Assembly: GCA_943842425.1 (NCBI GenBank)
Contig: CALTBR010000003.1
Span: 620,001 to 684,000, forward strand
Reading direction: 5' to 3'
Origin: UBA974 sp002292405
Lineage (GTDB): Bacteria; Bacteroidota; Bacteroidia; Flavobacteriales_D; Sanyastnellaceae
Length of the DNA: 64,000 nucleotides
The notes under the pieces are model-generated. The model searched no databases and had not been told where the DNA came from. It saw only the letters and a list, made by a program, of their open reading frames with translations. Made by a program: the position numbers and the translations under genes. The first letter of the stretch is position 1; each line of letters begins with the position of its first letter. Of this stretch, positions 35,972-44,751 are shown one piece after another.

Positions 35972-36005
35972 TTTACAAAATTAAGAATGTTACTTTTGTA
36001 AAATG
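35969..36005. promoter_or_regulatory. bidirectional promoter with perfect 12-bp inverted repeat spanning both start codons (def/ribBA)
   Basis: CATTTTACAAAA at 35969-35980 and TTTTGTAAAATG at 35994-36005 are exact reverse complements 13 nt apart. Each arm ends in the start codon of one gene. TAnnTTTG boxes face both ways: TACTTTTG at 35991-35998 for ribBA and TAATTTTG (minus strand, 35983-35976) for def, each ending 4 nt before its ATG. Both transcripts should begin at or very near the ATG. Confidence 0.7.
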
Positions 36006-37124
36006 GCAATTTTAGATTCTATTCCTGAAGCAATCGAAGTAATTCGATCAGGTGGCGTGATTATAGTGGTAGATGACGAGGATAGAGAAAATGAAGGCGA
36101 CTTTATTACTGCATCTAGAAGCGTAACCCCTGAAATCATTAATTTTATGGCTACTCATGGGCGAGGGCTTATTTGCGCGCCCCTCATTGAGAGTAGATGC
36201 GACGCTTTAGACTTAGGGCTTATGGTCAAAACAAACAACGCCGCTTACGAAACACCTTTCACTGTATCTGTTGATCTATTAGGAAACGGATGCACAACAG
36301 GGATTTCAGCAAGCGACCGTTCTAAAACCATTCACGCACTAATAGACCCAGAAACTGATCCAAATTCCTTAGGAAAACCTGGCCATATTTTTCCATTACG
36401 AGCAAAAGAGGGAGGTGTATTGAGAAGAAATGGCCACACTGAAGCAGCCATTGACTTTGCAAGACTCGCTGGTTTTGAACCCGCAGGCGTCATTGTCGAA
36501 ATCTTAAATGAAGACGGAACAATGGCCAGACTTCCTGAGTTAAAGAAGCTCGCCATTAAACACGATATGAAACTCGTCTCAATTGCTGACCTTATAACCT
36601 ACAGATTAGAAAACGAGACACTCATAAAAAGAACGGTAGAAGTAAAGCTCAACACAGAGTACGGAACGTTTACTGCAATATCATATCGGCAATTGACAAA
36701 TGACGTTGAGCATCTTGCCTTAGTAAAAGGAAAATGGGAACCCGGCGACGCAGTTCCCATAAGAGTGCATGCATCAAGTATGATCGGAGATGTCTTCCAG
36801 GTATCTGACCTAGGCAAAGGGCCACAATTACAGGCAGCAATGTCTAAAATTGAAAATCTCGAATATGGCGCAATCGTCTTTATCAATAAATTGCACCAAG
36901 GAGGAGGGTTTGCAGAAGAATTAAAAGCCTACGCAGAATACAATAAGAAACAAAAGAAATCTGGGGTTTTTCACCCATTTGACTCTAAAGATTATGGTAT
37001 AGGTGCCCAAATTGTTAGAGATCTGGGCATTCATAAAATCAACCTTCTATCAGATAGCCCTAAGAAAACTGGAACGATTGGATATGGCTTAGAGATTGTA
37101 GACCACACCTCTCTCACAAATTAG
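36003..37124 (+). CDS. ribB: RibBA: active DHBP synthase fused to a degenerate GTP cyclohydrolase II domain
   Basis: 373 aa. Residues 1-205 are a complete 3,4-dihydroxy-2-butanone 4-phosphate synthase: DDEDRENEGDF, THGRGLICAPL, TTGISASDRSKT and LRRNGHTEAA are intact, so ribulose 5-phosphate conversion is expected. Residues 206-373 have the GTP cyclohydrolase II fold, but the zinc motif, normally HSECxTGDV...RCDCGEQL, reads HASSMIGDVFQVSDLGKGPQL with no cysteine, and the RQEGRGIGL loop reads HQGGGFAEEL. This half is predicted inactive in GTP hydrolysis. It may act structurally or as a regulator. The intact RibA at 26.3 kb would supply the lost activity. Confidence 0.92.
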   Translation: MAILDSIPEAIEVIRSGGVIIVVDDEDRENEGDFITASRSVTPEIINFMATHGRGLICAPLIESRCDALDLGLMVKTNNAAYETPFTVSVDLLGNGCTTGISASDRSKTIHALIDPETDPNSLGKPGHIFPLRAKEGGVLRRNGHTEAAIDFARLAGFEPAGVIVEILNEDGTMARLPELKKLAIKHDMKLVSIADLITYRLENETLIKRTVEVKLNTEYGTFTAISYRQLTNDVEHLALVKGKWEPGDAVPIRVHASSMIGDVFQVSDLGKGPQLQAAMSKIENLEYGAIVFINKLHQGGGFAEELKAYAEYNKKQKKSGVFHPFDSKDYGIGAQIVRDLGIHKINLLSDSPKKTGTIGYGLEIVDHTSLTN

Positions 37125-37154
37125 ATTTACTCTTTAGTTCACACTTTCTTTAAA

Positions 37155-37183
37155 TAGAAAAAGCCCACCATAAGCGAGCTTTT
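37155..37183 (-). terminator. Rho-independent terminator after rpmE2
   Basis: On the minus strand a 10-bp stem (AAAAGCTCGC / GTGGGCTTTT, two G-U pairs) with a 5-nt loop runs into T residues. It lies 25 nt after the rpmE2 stop. Confidence 0.6.
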
Positions 37184-37208
37184 CTATACCAAAAATAAAA
37201 AGAAATAC

Positions 37209-37463
37209 CTACTTTTTGAACTTCTCATACTTCTGACGGAATTTATCAATACGTCCAGCAGTGTCAACGAACTGAGCCTTACCAGTATAAAACGGGTGAG
37301 ACTTTGAACTTACTTCTACTTTTATTAAAGGATACTCATTACCATCTTCCCAGGTAATAGTCTCTTTAGTCATAGCAGTTGAGCGGCTTAAAAAAGCGAA
37401 CTCGTTGCTCATGTCTTTAAATACGACAGTGCGGTAATTTTCAGGGTGGATTCCTTTTTTCAT
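37209..37463 (-). CDS. rpmE2: 50S ribosomal protein L31, type B
   Basis: 84 aa. It is a component of the large ribosomal subunit at the subunit bridge. The opening MKKGIHPENYRTVVFKDMSN and the ending GKAQFVDTAGRIDKFRQKY are characteristic. It lacks the CxxC zinc cysteines of type A L31, as expected for the zinc-free type B. A TATCTTTG promoter element ends 17 nt before the ATG, so it is transcribed alone. Confidence 0.96.
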   Translation of the reverse strand: MKKGIHPENYRTVVFKDMSNEFAFLSRSTAMTKETITWEDGNEYPLIKVEVSSKSHPFYTGKAQFVDTAGRIDKFRQKYEKFKK

Positions 37464-37835
37464 CTCTCAGAATTGGACGGCAAAGATAGTAAAAGAAATC
37501 GCAAAAAGCCCAAGCATAAACACAAAGAAAATATTAAAGCAAAAAAAACATGAATTCATACACCTCAATTTTTGATTCTATTTGTGATGAATTTAAGTCA
37601 GTATAGCCTTTGTGCTAAACATCAAGTGATAATTTGGTGAAGTTGGTAGCGTGCTGAAACGTTCGCACGGGATTTTATTTGTCAGAAATTTTAAGGTTTA
37701 GAATTAACATCCTACCTTGCCTTAAATAATTTTTCATAAATTTTAGAGTTATATCTATCAGTAATGTTTTTTAAAACCTTTAAAACAAACCCAAACTGAA
37801 ACGAAATTAGCATCAATATAAGGCTAACTAAAATA
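37464..37835. other. gene-free intergenic stretch between rpmE2 and xerD
   Basis: 372 bp, AT-rich. It contains the rpmE2 promoter box (37481-37488) and presumably an xerD promoter. No ORF with a credible start, no tRNA that can be folded and no clear dif-like site were found. Confidence 0.5.
37481..37488 (-). promoter_or_regulatory. -7 element of rpmE2
   Basis: TATCTTTG on the minus strand is an exact TAnnTTTG match, 17 nt before the start codon. Confidence 0.6.
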
Positions 37836-38768
37836 ATGGAAACTATTCAAACCGATTGGAAATCAGCACTAAAGGGATATGAAGAATATCTAGCTCTTGA
37901 AAGAGGGCTTAGTGAAAATTCAATCTTAGCTTACATGAGGGATATTCGTCAGTTTGCAAAACTGATTGAGATAAACGAAAGCCTTACAAACCCTGCCTTA
38001 ATAAATATTACACATGTTGAGGGCTATTTGTCTTATTTATTTGACAATGGTTTGGCTAAAAATAGCCAAGCCCGAAAACTGAGTGGTGTTCGGAGTTTTT
38101 GCAAATTCCTAAGAATAGAGGGGATCATGGATATTAATCCTATTGAATTAATAGAGGGTCCGAGACCGGAAAGAAAGCTTCCTGATGTATTGACTGTGGA
38201 GGAAATTGAGCGGCTGATTTCATCAATAGACATGAGTCGAAAAGAAGGAGTTAGAAATAAAGCAATGCTTGAGGTGCTGTACAGTTGTGGACTCAGAGTC
38301 AGTGAATTAACTTCTTTGAAAATATCAAGGGTGGATTTAATAGATGGATTAATTAGGGTAGTGGGTAAAGGGAATAAAGAAAGAGTAATCCCCATAGGTA
38401 ACCAAGCTTGCGACGCCATTGATGATTACCTCTCTCATTACAGGGCTGACATCACCCCATCGCACGGATATGAAGACTTTTTGTTTATGGGCAAAAAAGG
38501 CGTCGAATTAACGCGTCAAATGGTCTTTACACTTATTAAACGAAGTGCAATAGCAGCTGGAATTAACAAGAAGGTAAGCCCACACACTTTTCGACACAGT
38601 TTTGCGACACATCTTATTGAAGCTGGGGCTGATTTAAGAGCTGTTCAAGAAATGCTTGGACATGCGCAAATAACTACAACAGAGATATACACACACCTAG
38701 ACAAGCGATACTTAGAAGAGCAGGTCACTAAGTACCACCCGCGAGCGCTCGCACCTTCTGAAGTGTGA
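37836..38768 (+). CDS. xerD: tyrosine recombinase XerD
   Basis: 310 aa. With XerC-type partners it resolves chromosome dimers at dif. An N-terminal SAM-like core-binding domain (residues 1-95, YLALERGLSENSILAY) precedes the catalytic domain. Catalytic residues are visible: Arg in SCGLRVSEL (about 152), Lys in VGKGNKER, HTFRHSFATHLIEAGADLR (His, Arg), LGHAQITTT (His) and the nucleophile in EIYTHLD (Tyr). No integrase-specific features or mobile-element genes surround it. It converges on ettA with a 16-bp gap. Confidence 0.92.
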   Translation: METIQTDWKSALKGYEEYLALERGLSENSILAYMRDIRQFAKLIEINESLTNPALINITHVEGYLSYLFDNGLAKNSQARKLSGVRSFCKFLRIEGIMDINPIELIEGPRPERKLPDVLTVEEIERLISSIDMSRKEGVRNKAMLEVLYSCGLRVSELTSLKISRVDLIDGLIRVVGKGNKERVIPIGNQACDAIDDYLSHYRADITPSHGYEDFLFMGKKGVELTRQMVFTLIKRSAIAAGINKKVSPHTFRHSFATHLIEAGADLRAVQEMLGHAQITTTEIYTHLDKRYLEEQVTKYHPRALAPSEV

Positions 38769-38784
38769 ATGATGAAGGTGAATT

Positions 38785-40473
38785 TTACCCCCTTACAAGC
38801 TTACGGTATTTGATCCTTTTAGGGCCGTTGTCACCAAGCCTTTTCTTCTTATTTTCTTCATAGTCAGAATAAACTCCTTCGAACCAGACGACATTAGAGT
38901 CTCCTTCAAAGGCAAGGATGTGAGTACAAATACGATCTAAAAAATAACGATCATGAGAGATTACAACTGCACAACCAGCAAATGCGAGTATTCCTTCTTC
39001 TAAAGCCCTTAAAGTATTAACATCTATGTCGTTAGTCGGCTCGTCTAAAAGCAATACATTAGCTTCTGTTTTAAGTGTCATAGCTAAATGAAGTCGGTTT
39101 CTTTCTCCACCAGAAAGGACTTTGCACTTTTTTTGCTGGTCAGGACCATTGAAGTTGAAACGACTTACATAAGCACGAGAGTTGATTAATTCCCCCCCTA
39201 TTTCGATATGTTCATTCTTGCCTGAAACGACTTCCCAAACAGTAGCTTCGGGATCGATGTCTTTGTGAGTTTGGTCTACATAACCGATTTCAACCGTGTC
39301 ACCTAAAGAAAGATCACCCTTATCAGGTGTCTCCTCTCCCATAATCATCTTAAACAACGTTGTTTTACCCGCACCGTTGGGACCTACAATCCCAACAATT
39401 CCTGCTGGAGGCAGCTCGAAAGTCAAACCATCAATGAGAAGCTTCTCCCCAAATGATTTCTGAAGATTTTTCACTTCAAGAACTTTATTTCCGAGACGCG
39501 GTCCGTTAGGGATTGGGATCTGTAGGCGGGTGTTCTTTGCCTTAGATCCGTCAGAAAGCATAATTTCGTAGTTTGAAATACGCGCTTTATTTTTAGCACG
39601 ACGGCCTTTGGGACTCGTTCTAATCCACTCAAGCTCTTTATCTAATTCCCTTTTTCGTTTACTTTCTTGCTTTTCTTCTATGGCTAAGCGCTTGGTTTTC
39701 TGCTCTAACCAGTTTTGGTAATTCCCTTCATAAGGGATGCCCTCACCCCTATCTAGCTCTAGAATCCAACCAGCTACATTGTCTAGGAAATATCTATCGT
39801 GGGTAACACAAAGAACCGTTCCTTTATACTGCTCTAAATGTTGCTCAAGCCAGTCTATAGACTCCGCATCCAAGTGGTTCGTAGGCTCGTCCAGAAGCAG
39901 CACGTCTGGCTGCTTAAGAAGCAGTCTACAAAGAGCAACACGGCGGCGCTCACCACCAGAAAGCTCTGATATCTTTTGTGTGTCTGGAGGACAACGCAGC
40001 GCATCCATCGCAATACTCAACTTCGTATCTAATTCCCAAGCATCAAGGGCATCAATTCTGTCTTGGACTTCAGCCTGGCGATTGATTAACGCCTCCATTT
40101 TCTCAGAAGAGTTTAAAATCTCCTCATCCATAAACTTTGCGTTTATTTCCTCAAACTCAGCGAGAGTATCCACAATCTCTTGCGTTCCCTCCTCTACAAT
40201 CTCTCTGACTGTCTTCGATTCATCTAGATCCGGTTCCTGAGGCAAATACCCAACTGTGTATCCTGGAGCCCAAACTATATCACCTCTATATGACTCATCT
40301 AACCCAGCTATAATCTTCATCACAGTTGACTTACCTGAACCATTCACTCCAATAATTCCAATTTTCGCTCCATAGTAAAACGAAAGATAAACGTCTTTTA
40401 AAATGTGTTTTCCGGTAGGTGTTTCCTTATTCACTTTCACCATTGAAAATATCACTTTCTTATCGTCGGCCAT
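38785..40473 (-). CDS. ettA: energy-dependent translational throttle protein EttA (ABC-F ATPase)
   Basis: 562 aa, normal for EttA. It binds the ribosomal E site and gates the first peptide bond according to the ATP/ADP ratio. Two ABC domains: GVNGSGKST with LSGGERRRVALCRLLL and LLDEPTNHLD; GPNGAGKTT with LSGGERNRLHLAMTLK and LLDEPTNDID. The linker between them is rich in charged residues (KRLAIEEKQESKRKRELDKE), and the KNKARISNYE segment is typical of EttA. No membrane segments. A TACATTTG promoter box at 40514-40521 lies about 40 nt upstream. Confidence 0.95.
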   Translation of the reverse strand: MADDKKVIFSMVKVNKETPTGKHILKDVYLSFYYGAKIGIIGVNGSGKSTVMKIIAGLDESYRGDIVWAPGYTVGYLPQEPDLDESKTVREIVEEGTQEIVDTLAEFEEINAKFMDEEILNSSEKMEALINRQAEVQDRIDALDAWELDTKLSIAMDALRCPPDTQKISELSGGERRRVALCRLLLKQPDVLLLDEPTNHLDAESIDWLEQHLEQYKGTVLCVTHDRYFLDNVAGWILELDRGEGIPYEGNYQNWLEQKTKRLAIEEKQESKRKRELDKELEWIRTSPKGRRAKNKARISNYEIMLSDGSKAKNTRLQIPIPNGPRLGNKVLEVKNLQKSFGEKLLIDGLTFELPPAGIVGIVGPNGAGKTTLFKMIMGEETPDKGDLSLGDTVEIGYVDQTHKDIDPEATVWEVVSGKNEHIEIGGELINSRAYVSRFNFNGPDQQKKCKVLSGGERNRLHLAMTLKTEANVLLLDEPTNDIDVNTLRALEEGILAFAGCAVVISHDRYFLDRICTHILAFEGDSNVVWFEGVYSDYEENKKKRLGDNGPKRIKYRKLVRG

Positions 40474-40513
40474 ATCTTTTGAGTTTGATTGGGGGGTTTC
40501 TTTTCACAAAGCA

Positions 40514-40521
40514 CAAATGTA
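40514..40521 (-). promoter_or_regulatory. -7 element of ettA
   Basis: TACATTTG on the minus strand is an exact TAnnTTTG match in the 65-bp gap upstream of ettA. It gives a leader of roughly 35 nt. Confidence 0.5.
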
Positions 40522-40538
40522 CTTAACAACCCCTCATG

Positions 40539-41102
40539 CTATCCCTTTTTAAAACTGCTTATTACAAGCATAAGAATAATAGATTGTAACACAATCAGAA
40601 AGTAATGAAGTATGGTTATCTGCTCTTTAGGATCATCTATTTCTAAGCCCATATCTAGCACCTTATAAAACAAAAATGATGCCCCCAGACCCACTAAATA
40701 TCCAACCTGCTTATTGACATCAATCTGACTTAGCAACTCCTTTCTATGGGTCACAAGAGTTTCTGCTCTAACTAAATATCCCCCAAAAATGAAGGTTAGT
40801 TGGTATCCACAGTAAATCAACAAGGCTGACGTAAGACTGAATTGTAAAACTAAGAATGCTAGAACTGTAAGAAGCATCACAGATTCAACAAGCATAGATA
40901 TCCTGTAAAAGCTCTTGATATTCAAGAGTTGCTCGTAGAATTTTGCGACTACAATCATCGCTACAGCTAATACCATACCTCCAATAGAATATATCTCAGG
41001 GTCTAATGGCTCATATATTTTAAAAAGAATCCCAATTGACAGTCCTGTAAACGAAGAATTAAGTAGCTTATAAAACAGGAAATTTTTTTCAACTAATTGC
41101 AT
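40539..41102 (-). CDS. integral membrane protein, unknown function
   Basis: 187 aa with five or six hydrophobic helices (about 15-32, 38-55, 65-85, 88-105, 130-148 and 160-183). It has no signal peptide and no recognised motif. The size and helix pattern could be half of an MFS-like carrier, but no MFS loop motif is present. It is divergent from the carboxylase gene and sits upstream of ettA, which has its own promoter. Confidence 0.6.
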   Translation of the reverse strand: MQLVEKNFLFYKLLNSSFTGLSIGILFKIYEPLDPEIYSIGGMVLAVAMIVVAKFYEQLLNIKSFYRISMLVESVMLLTVLAFLVLQFSLTSALLIYCGYQLTFIFGGYLVRAETLVTHRKELLSQIDVNKQVGYLVGLGASFLFYKVLDMGLEIDDPKEQITILHYFLIVLQSIILMLVISSFKKG

Positions 41103-41164
41103 TGATCAAATATTTTTCAGGAAGGTCTTTCCCACAAAGGTACTCTTGAAGGGACTTCCTTGAT

Positions 41165-41172
41165 TACCTTCG
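41165..41172 (+). promoter_or_regulatory. -7 element placed for leaderless carboxylase transcription
   Basis: TACCTTCG ends exactly 4 nt before the ATG at 41177. Confidence 0.6.
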
Positions 41173-41176
41173 AAGC

Positions 41177-42814
41177 ATGTCAATAAATTCAGATTTAGAG
41201 CGCAACAAAAACGAAGACCGCATGAGGCTACTTGTTGCTGGTTTAGATAGAAAACTAGACCAAATCAAGAAAGGAGGAGGAGTAAAACGCATTGAAAAAG
41301 AACACGCTAAGGGTAAATTATCAGCAAGAGAAAGGCTTGCTAAATTGTTTGACAACAACTGCGAACGATTTGAAATAGGTGCTTTAGTTGGAGATGGGAT
41401 GTACGAGGAATACGGAGGGTGTCCTTCAGGGGGGGTAGTTGTTGAGGTGGGAAGAATACATGGAAGACAATGTATCGCGGTAGCAAATGATGCAACAGTA
41501 AAAGCCGGAGCTTGGTTTCCGATTACAGCTAAAAAGAATCTACGTGCTCAAGAAATAGCTTTAGAAAACAGACTACCTATCGTATATCTTGTAGATAGCG
41601 CTGGGGTTTTCCTTCCTCTCCAAGATGAAATTTTTCCAGATAAGGAACATTTCGGGAGGATGTTTAGAAACAACGCCAAACTATCGAGTGCTGGCATACC
41701 GCAAATTGCTGCAGTCATGGGCTCTTGCGTCGCTGGGGGAGCATACCTACCTATCATGAGTGACGAATCTCTCATCGTTGAAGGCACAGGATCTATTTTC
41801 CTTGCTGGAAGCTACTTAGTTAGAGCTGCAATAGGTGAGGATATAGACAATGAAACACTTGGTGGATCAACAACTCATTGCGAAATAAGCGGAGTAATAG
41901 ACTACCCTTGCAAGGATGACGATGACGCGTTAAAAAAGATTCGAGACTTAGCTTCTCATTGGAATCCAGCAACCAACACTGCAAACTTTTCCAGATCAAA
42001 ACCTCAAAAGCCTTCAGGCTATTCTATTTCTTCCATATTGCCTGAGTCAAGAACGCAACCCTACCCTTCCCATGACCTGATAGATGCATTGGTTGATGAG
42101 GGGTCGTTTACTGAGTATAAAAAATCATTTGGGAAAACCCTGATCTGTGGGTACGCAAGAGTTGATGGATGGAGCGTGGGGATCGTCTGCAATCAAAGGA
42201 TGACAGTGAAATCAAAGAAAGAAGGCTTACAGTTTGGTGGTGTGATTTATTCTGACAGCGCGGATAAAGCAGCTAGATTTGTGATGACTTGCAATCAAAA
42301 AAACATTCCTCTTCTTTTTCTACAAGACGTAACAGGCTTTATGGTGGGGTCAAGATCTGAGCACGGAGGCATTATTAAAGATGGAGCAAAACTTGTAAAT
42401 GCTGTAGCGAACAGCGTCGTACCTAAGTTTACCGTCATCATCGGAAACAGCTATGGAGCTGGAAATTATGCGATGTGCGGAAAAGCTTACGACCCCAGAT
42501 TTATCATCGCTTGGCCCACAGCTAAACTCGCTGTGATGGGAGGAGAACAAGCGGCTAAGGTTCTACAACAAATTGAAGTTTCTAGGTTGAAAAAAGCAGG
42601 AGAACCTGTAAATAAAGAAAAACAATCGGAACTGCTCAACAAAATAAAAATGCGCTACGATGAGCAAACAAAACCTGAATATGCCGCTTCTCGACTTTGG
42701 GTAGATGCCATCATCGACCCTGAAAAAACCAGGGAATGGGTAAGTATGGGAATAGAGGTTGCTAGTGAATCGCCTGCTGAGAAACCATTTAGACCTGGCG
42801 TTCTTCAGACTTAA
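41177..42814 (+). CDS. acyl-CoA carboxylase beta subunit (methylcrotonyl-CoA carboxylase-like)
   Basis: 545 aa. This carboxyltransferase subunit moves CO2 from biotin to an acyl-CoA. It has two crotonase-fold halves with oxyanion segments GSCVAGGAYLPIMSDE (about 190-205) and GNSYGAGNYAMCGKAY (about 420-435). The signatures GRMFRNNAKLSSAGIPQIA and LGGSTTHCEISGVIDY are closer to methylcrotonyl-CoA carboxylase than to propionyl-CoA carboxylase, suggesting a branched acyl-CoA from leucine breakdown. The biotin-carrying alpha subunit is not in the window, so the substrate is an inference. Confidence 0.9.
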   Translation: MSINSDLERNKNEDRMRLLVAGLDRKLDQIKKGGGVKRIEKEHAKGKLSARERLAKLFDNNCERFEIGALVGDGMYEEYGGCPSGGVVVEVGRIHGRQCIAVANDATVKAGAWFPITAKKNLRAQEIALENRLPIVYLVDSAGVFLPLQDEIFPDKEHFGRMFRNNAKLSSAGIPQIAAVMGSCVAGGAYLPIMSDESLIVEGTGSIFLAGSYLVRAAIGEDIDNETLGGSTTHCEISGVIDYPCKDDDDALKKIRDLASHWNPATNTANFSRSKPQKPSGYSISSILPESRTQPYPSHDLIDALVDEGSFTEYKKSFGKTLICGYARVDGWSVGIVCNQRMTVKSKKEGLQFGGVIYSDSADKAARFVMTCNQKNIPLLFLQDVTGFMVGSRSEHGGIIKDGAKLVNAVANSVVPKFTVIIGNSYGAGNYAMCGKAYDPRFIIAWPTAKLAVMGGEQAAKVLQQIEVSRLKKAGEPVNKEKQSELLNKIKMRYDEQTKPEYAASRLWVDAIIDPEKTREWVSMGIEVASESPAEKPFRPGVLQT

Positions 42815-42858
42815 ATATTCATTTTAATATCGTCAAACTACTTCAATCCATCAATTTT

Positions 42859-43770
42859 ATGTTTAAAAACGCATTCATTTTATTTGGCTTTTTATGTGTA
42901 ACGCCTTTATTTAATTCTGCTCAAATAAACTCTAAAAAAGCAGAAGCGAAAAAAGCAGCAATTGTCGCTTCAAACCCTCAGCCCTATATAATTTACAACT
43001 CTGAGGGGGAAATGGAATCCTTTAATCGCATTGTTGAAGCTGCTCTTGAAGCGGATGTGGTCCTTTTCGGAGAACTCCATGACAATCCAATGATTCATTG
43101 GCTTCAGCTTATCCTCACTGAGGAGTTAGATATAGAAGGACAAGACTTGGTTTTAGGAGCTGAGATGTTTGAAACTGACGATCAATTGCCACTAAATGAA
43201 TATTTAAGCGGGGTAATCAATTTGAGTAAATTAGAAGGGAATACTAGGGTTTGGCCCAACTTCAAAACAGACTACCTACCCCTTGTTGACTATGCAAAAG
43301 ACAATGACCACAAATTTATCGCGACGAATGTCCCCCGCAGATATGCATCATTTGTCTATTATAATGGTCTCGACACTTTAGACTATTTATCAGATGAGGC
43401 AAAAAGCTATCTTCCGCCCCTTCCGATTGCATATGATGGAAATTTGGGGTGTTATCTCGAAATGCTTGAAATGTCAGGGGGTCATGGAGGAGACAACCTC
43501 CCTAAATCACAGGCGATTAAAGACGCTTGTATGGCGCATAACATCTTGATAAACCTACCTTCTAATGGAGTTTTTATTCATTACAACGGTGCCTTTCATT
43601 CTCAAAATAAAGAAGGGATTGCATGGTATTTACTGAATGAGAAGCCCGATTTAAAAATCATGACCATTGATGCTACAGAGCAAGAATTTATAAACGAATT
43701 AGAGCAAGAGCGAATGGGTATTGCAGATTTCATTATTGTCACTCCTTCAAGCCTCACGAAAACTCATTAA
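42859..43770 (+). CDS. ChaN family haem/iron-related protein
   Basis: 303 aa. The N-terminus is a signal peptide (MFKNAFILFGFLCVTPLFNS, cleavage near SAQ). The ChaN domain is seen at about 50-290: VVLFGELHDNPMIHWLQ near the start, LGAEMFETDDQ, TNVPRRYASFV and VFIHYNGAFHSQNKEGIAWYL. ChaN-type proteins bind haem in some bacteria and are iron-regulated; the role is otherwise unclear. It has no lipobox Cys, unlike lipidated ChaN. It is followed 43 nt later by two small lipoproteins that may share its transcript. Confidence 0.82.
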   Translation: MFKNAFILFGFLCVTPLFNSAQINSKKAEAKKAAIVASNPQPYIIYNSEGEMESFNRIVEAALEADVVLFGELHDNPMIHWLQLILTEELDIEGQDLVLGAEMFETDDQLPLNEYLSGVINLSKLEGNTRVWPNFKTDYLPLVDYAKDNDHKFIATNVPRRYASFVYYNGLDTLDYLSDEAKSYLPPLPIAYDGNLGCYLEMLEMSGGHGGDNLPKSQAIKDACMAHNILINLPSNGVFIHYNGAFHSQNKEGIAWYLLNEKPDLKIMTIDATEQEFINELEQERMGIADFIIVTPSSLTKTH

Positions 43771-43813
43771 CAAGTAATTTTACTAAAAAGTGAAATCCCT
43801 AAAACGAAAATAT

Positions 43814-44311
43814 ATGAAACTCACTCAATCTAACTTATTTTTAATTTCAGCAGTTTTATCCATCACATTGAATAGCTGTGCAAGTGATGGCGTGTCTAGG
43901 AATGGAAGTGGATCAGAAGAAACCTATTATGGGGCTGTCATTGACACTGAGGATATCCTTGAAGCAGCGACTATAAGAGAAAAGCTCATCCACGAAGATC
44001 ATGTGAGTGTAAAAATGGAAGGTCATGTTATTGCCACATGTGGGAAAAAAGGATGTTGGATGGATGTAGTTTCTGGAGAAGATACTGTTTTTGTAAAGTT
44101 TAAAGATTACTCGTTTTTCGTACCAACAGAAGGTGTAGAAGGCTACCGAACTGTTATGGAAGGCGTTGCGTACTACGACACAACAACCGTATCTGAATTG
44201 AGACACTTTGCTGAAGATGCTGGTAAAAGCAAAGAGGAAATCGCATTAATTACTGAGCCTGAGTACCGTCTTCAGTTTACTGCTACTGGTGTCATGATGG
44301 AAGGTATATGA
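43814..44311 (+). CDS. DUF4920 lipoprotein
   Basis: 165 aa from the ATG at 43814; a GTG eight codons upstream is the alternative but would spoil the signal peptide. Lipobox NSC, with Cys near residue 22. The domain at 35-165 (YYGAVIDTEDILEAA, GHVIATCGKKGCWMDV, FKDYSFFVP) is DUF4920, a single-domain envelope family whose CGKKGCWM segment could hold a metal or disulfide. It overlaps the next gene by 4 bp (ATGA), so they are translated together. Confidence 0.82.
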   Translation: MKLTQSNLFLISAVLSITLNSCASDGVSRNGSGSEETYYGAVIDTEDILEAATIREKLIHEDHVSVKMEGHVIATCGKKGCWMDVVSGEDTVFVKFKDYSFFVPTEGVEGYRTVMEGVAYYDTTTVSELRHFAEDAGKSKEEIALITEPEYRLQFTATGVMMEGI

Positions 44312-44751
44312 TGATGAAAATCGTTAAAATCATTCTTTCAATTGTAACACTAACACTTTTGTCGTTCTGCTCTTCTGAATCGGAAGATTCTAATAAAAAA
44401 GTTAAGGTCGTTAGCATCGCTAATTCTCCTAGTGAGATGGCTATTCTAATGAGAGAAATGGATGCAAGACTTTTTGAAATTGAAGGTAAATATGAAAAAA
44501 CTGGGATTTGGCCTGAATTAAGTTTTGAATTTCCTTTAATCTCAGATCAAAATCCTACCGTAGAAACCATGATGTCTGATGTTGTAACATCATTATCCCC
44601 TGTATTTGCAGACATTCTCACCGATTATAACCAAGCCCCTTCTAAAGAAGGACTAGATAAAATTGTACAAGCGTGTTTAGCTTGCCATTATCAAAGCTGC
44701 CCAGGCCCATTAGTTAGGATAGAAAAACATATTTTTGACGCTGGTTATTGA
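44308..44751 (+). CDS. lipoprotein with a C-terminal CxxCH haem-c motif
   Basis: 147 aa. Lipobox FCSS, with Cys near residue 21. Residues 40-125 are helical. A cytochrome c attachment motif CLACH is at about 123-127 followed by YQSCPGPL, so one covalent haem is plausible and the protein may be a small electron carrier. Cytochrome c' proteins likewise carry CxxCH near the C-terminus of a four-helix bundle, and the length fits. It overlaps the DUF4920 gene by 4 bp and the convergent HEAT-like gene by 7 bp. Confidence 0.7.
   Translation: MMMKIVKIILSIVTLTLLSFCSSESEDSNKKVKVVSIANSPSEMAILMREMDARLFEIEGKYEKTGIWPELSFEFPLISDQNPTVETMMSDVVTSLSPVFADILTDYNQAPSKEGLDKIVQACLACHYQSCPGPLVRIEKHIFDAGY

Noticed and set aside
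37630..37680. tRNA-like string (GGTGAAGTTGGTAGCG followed by GTTCG)
   Set aside because: No acceptor stem pairs at the right distance and the anticodon and T arms cannot be formed; probably chance similarity.
37836..38768. XerD as integrase of a mobile element
   Set aside because: Sequence is housekeeping XerD; no flanking repeats, transposase or phage genes, and neighbours are core genes.
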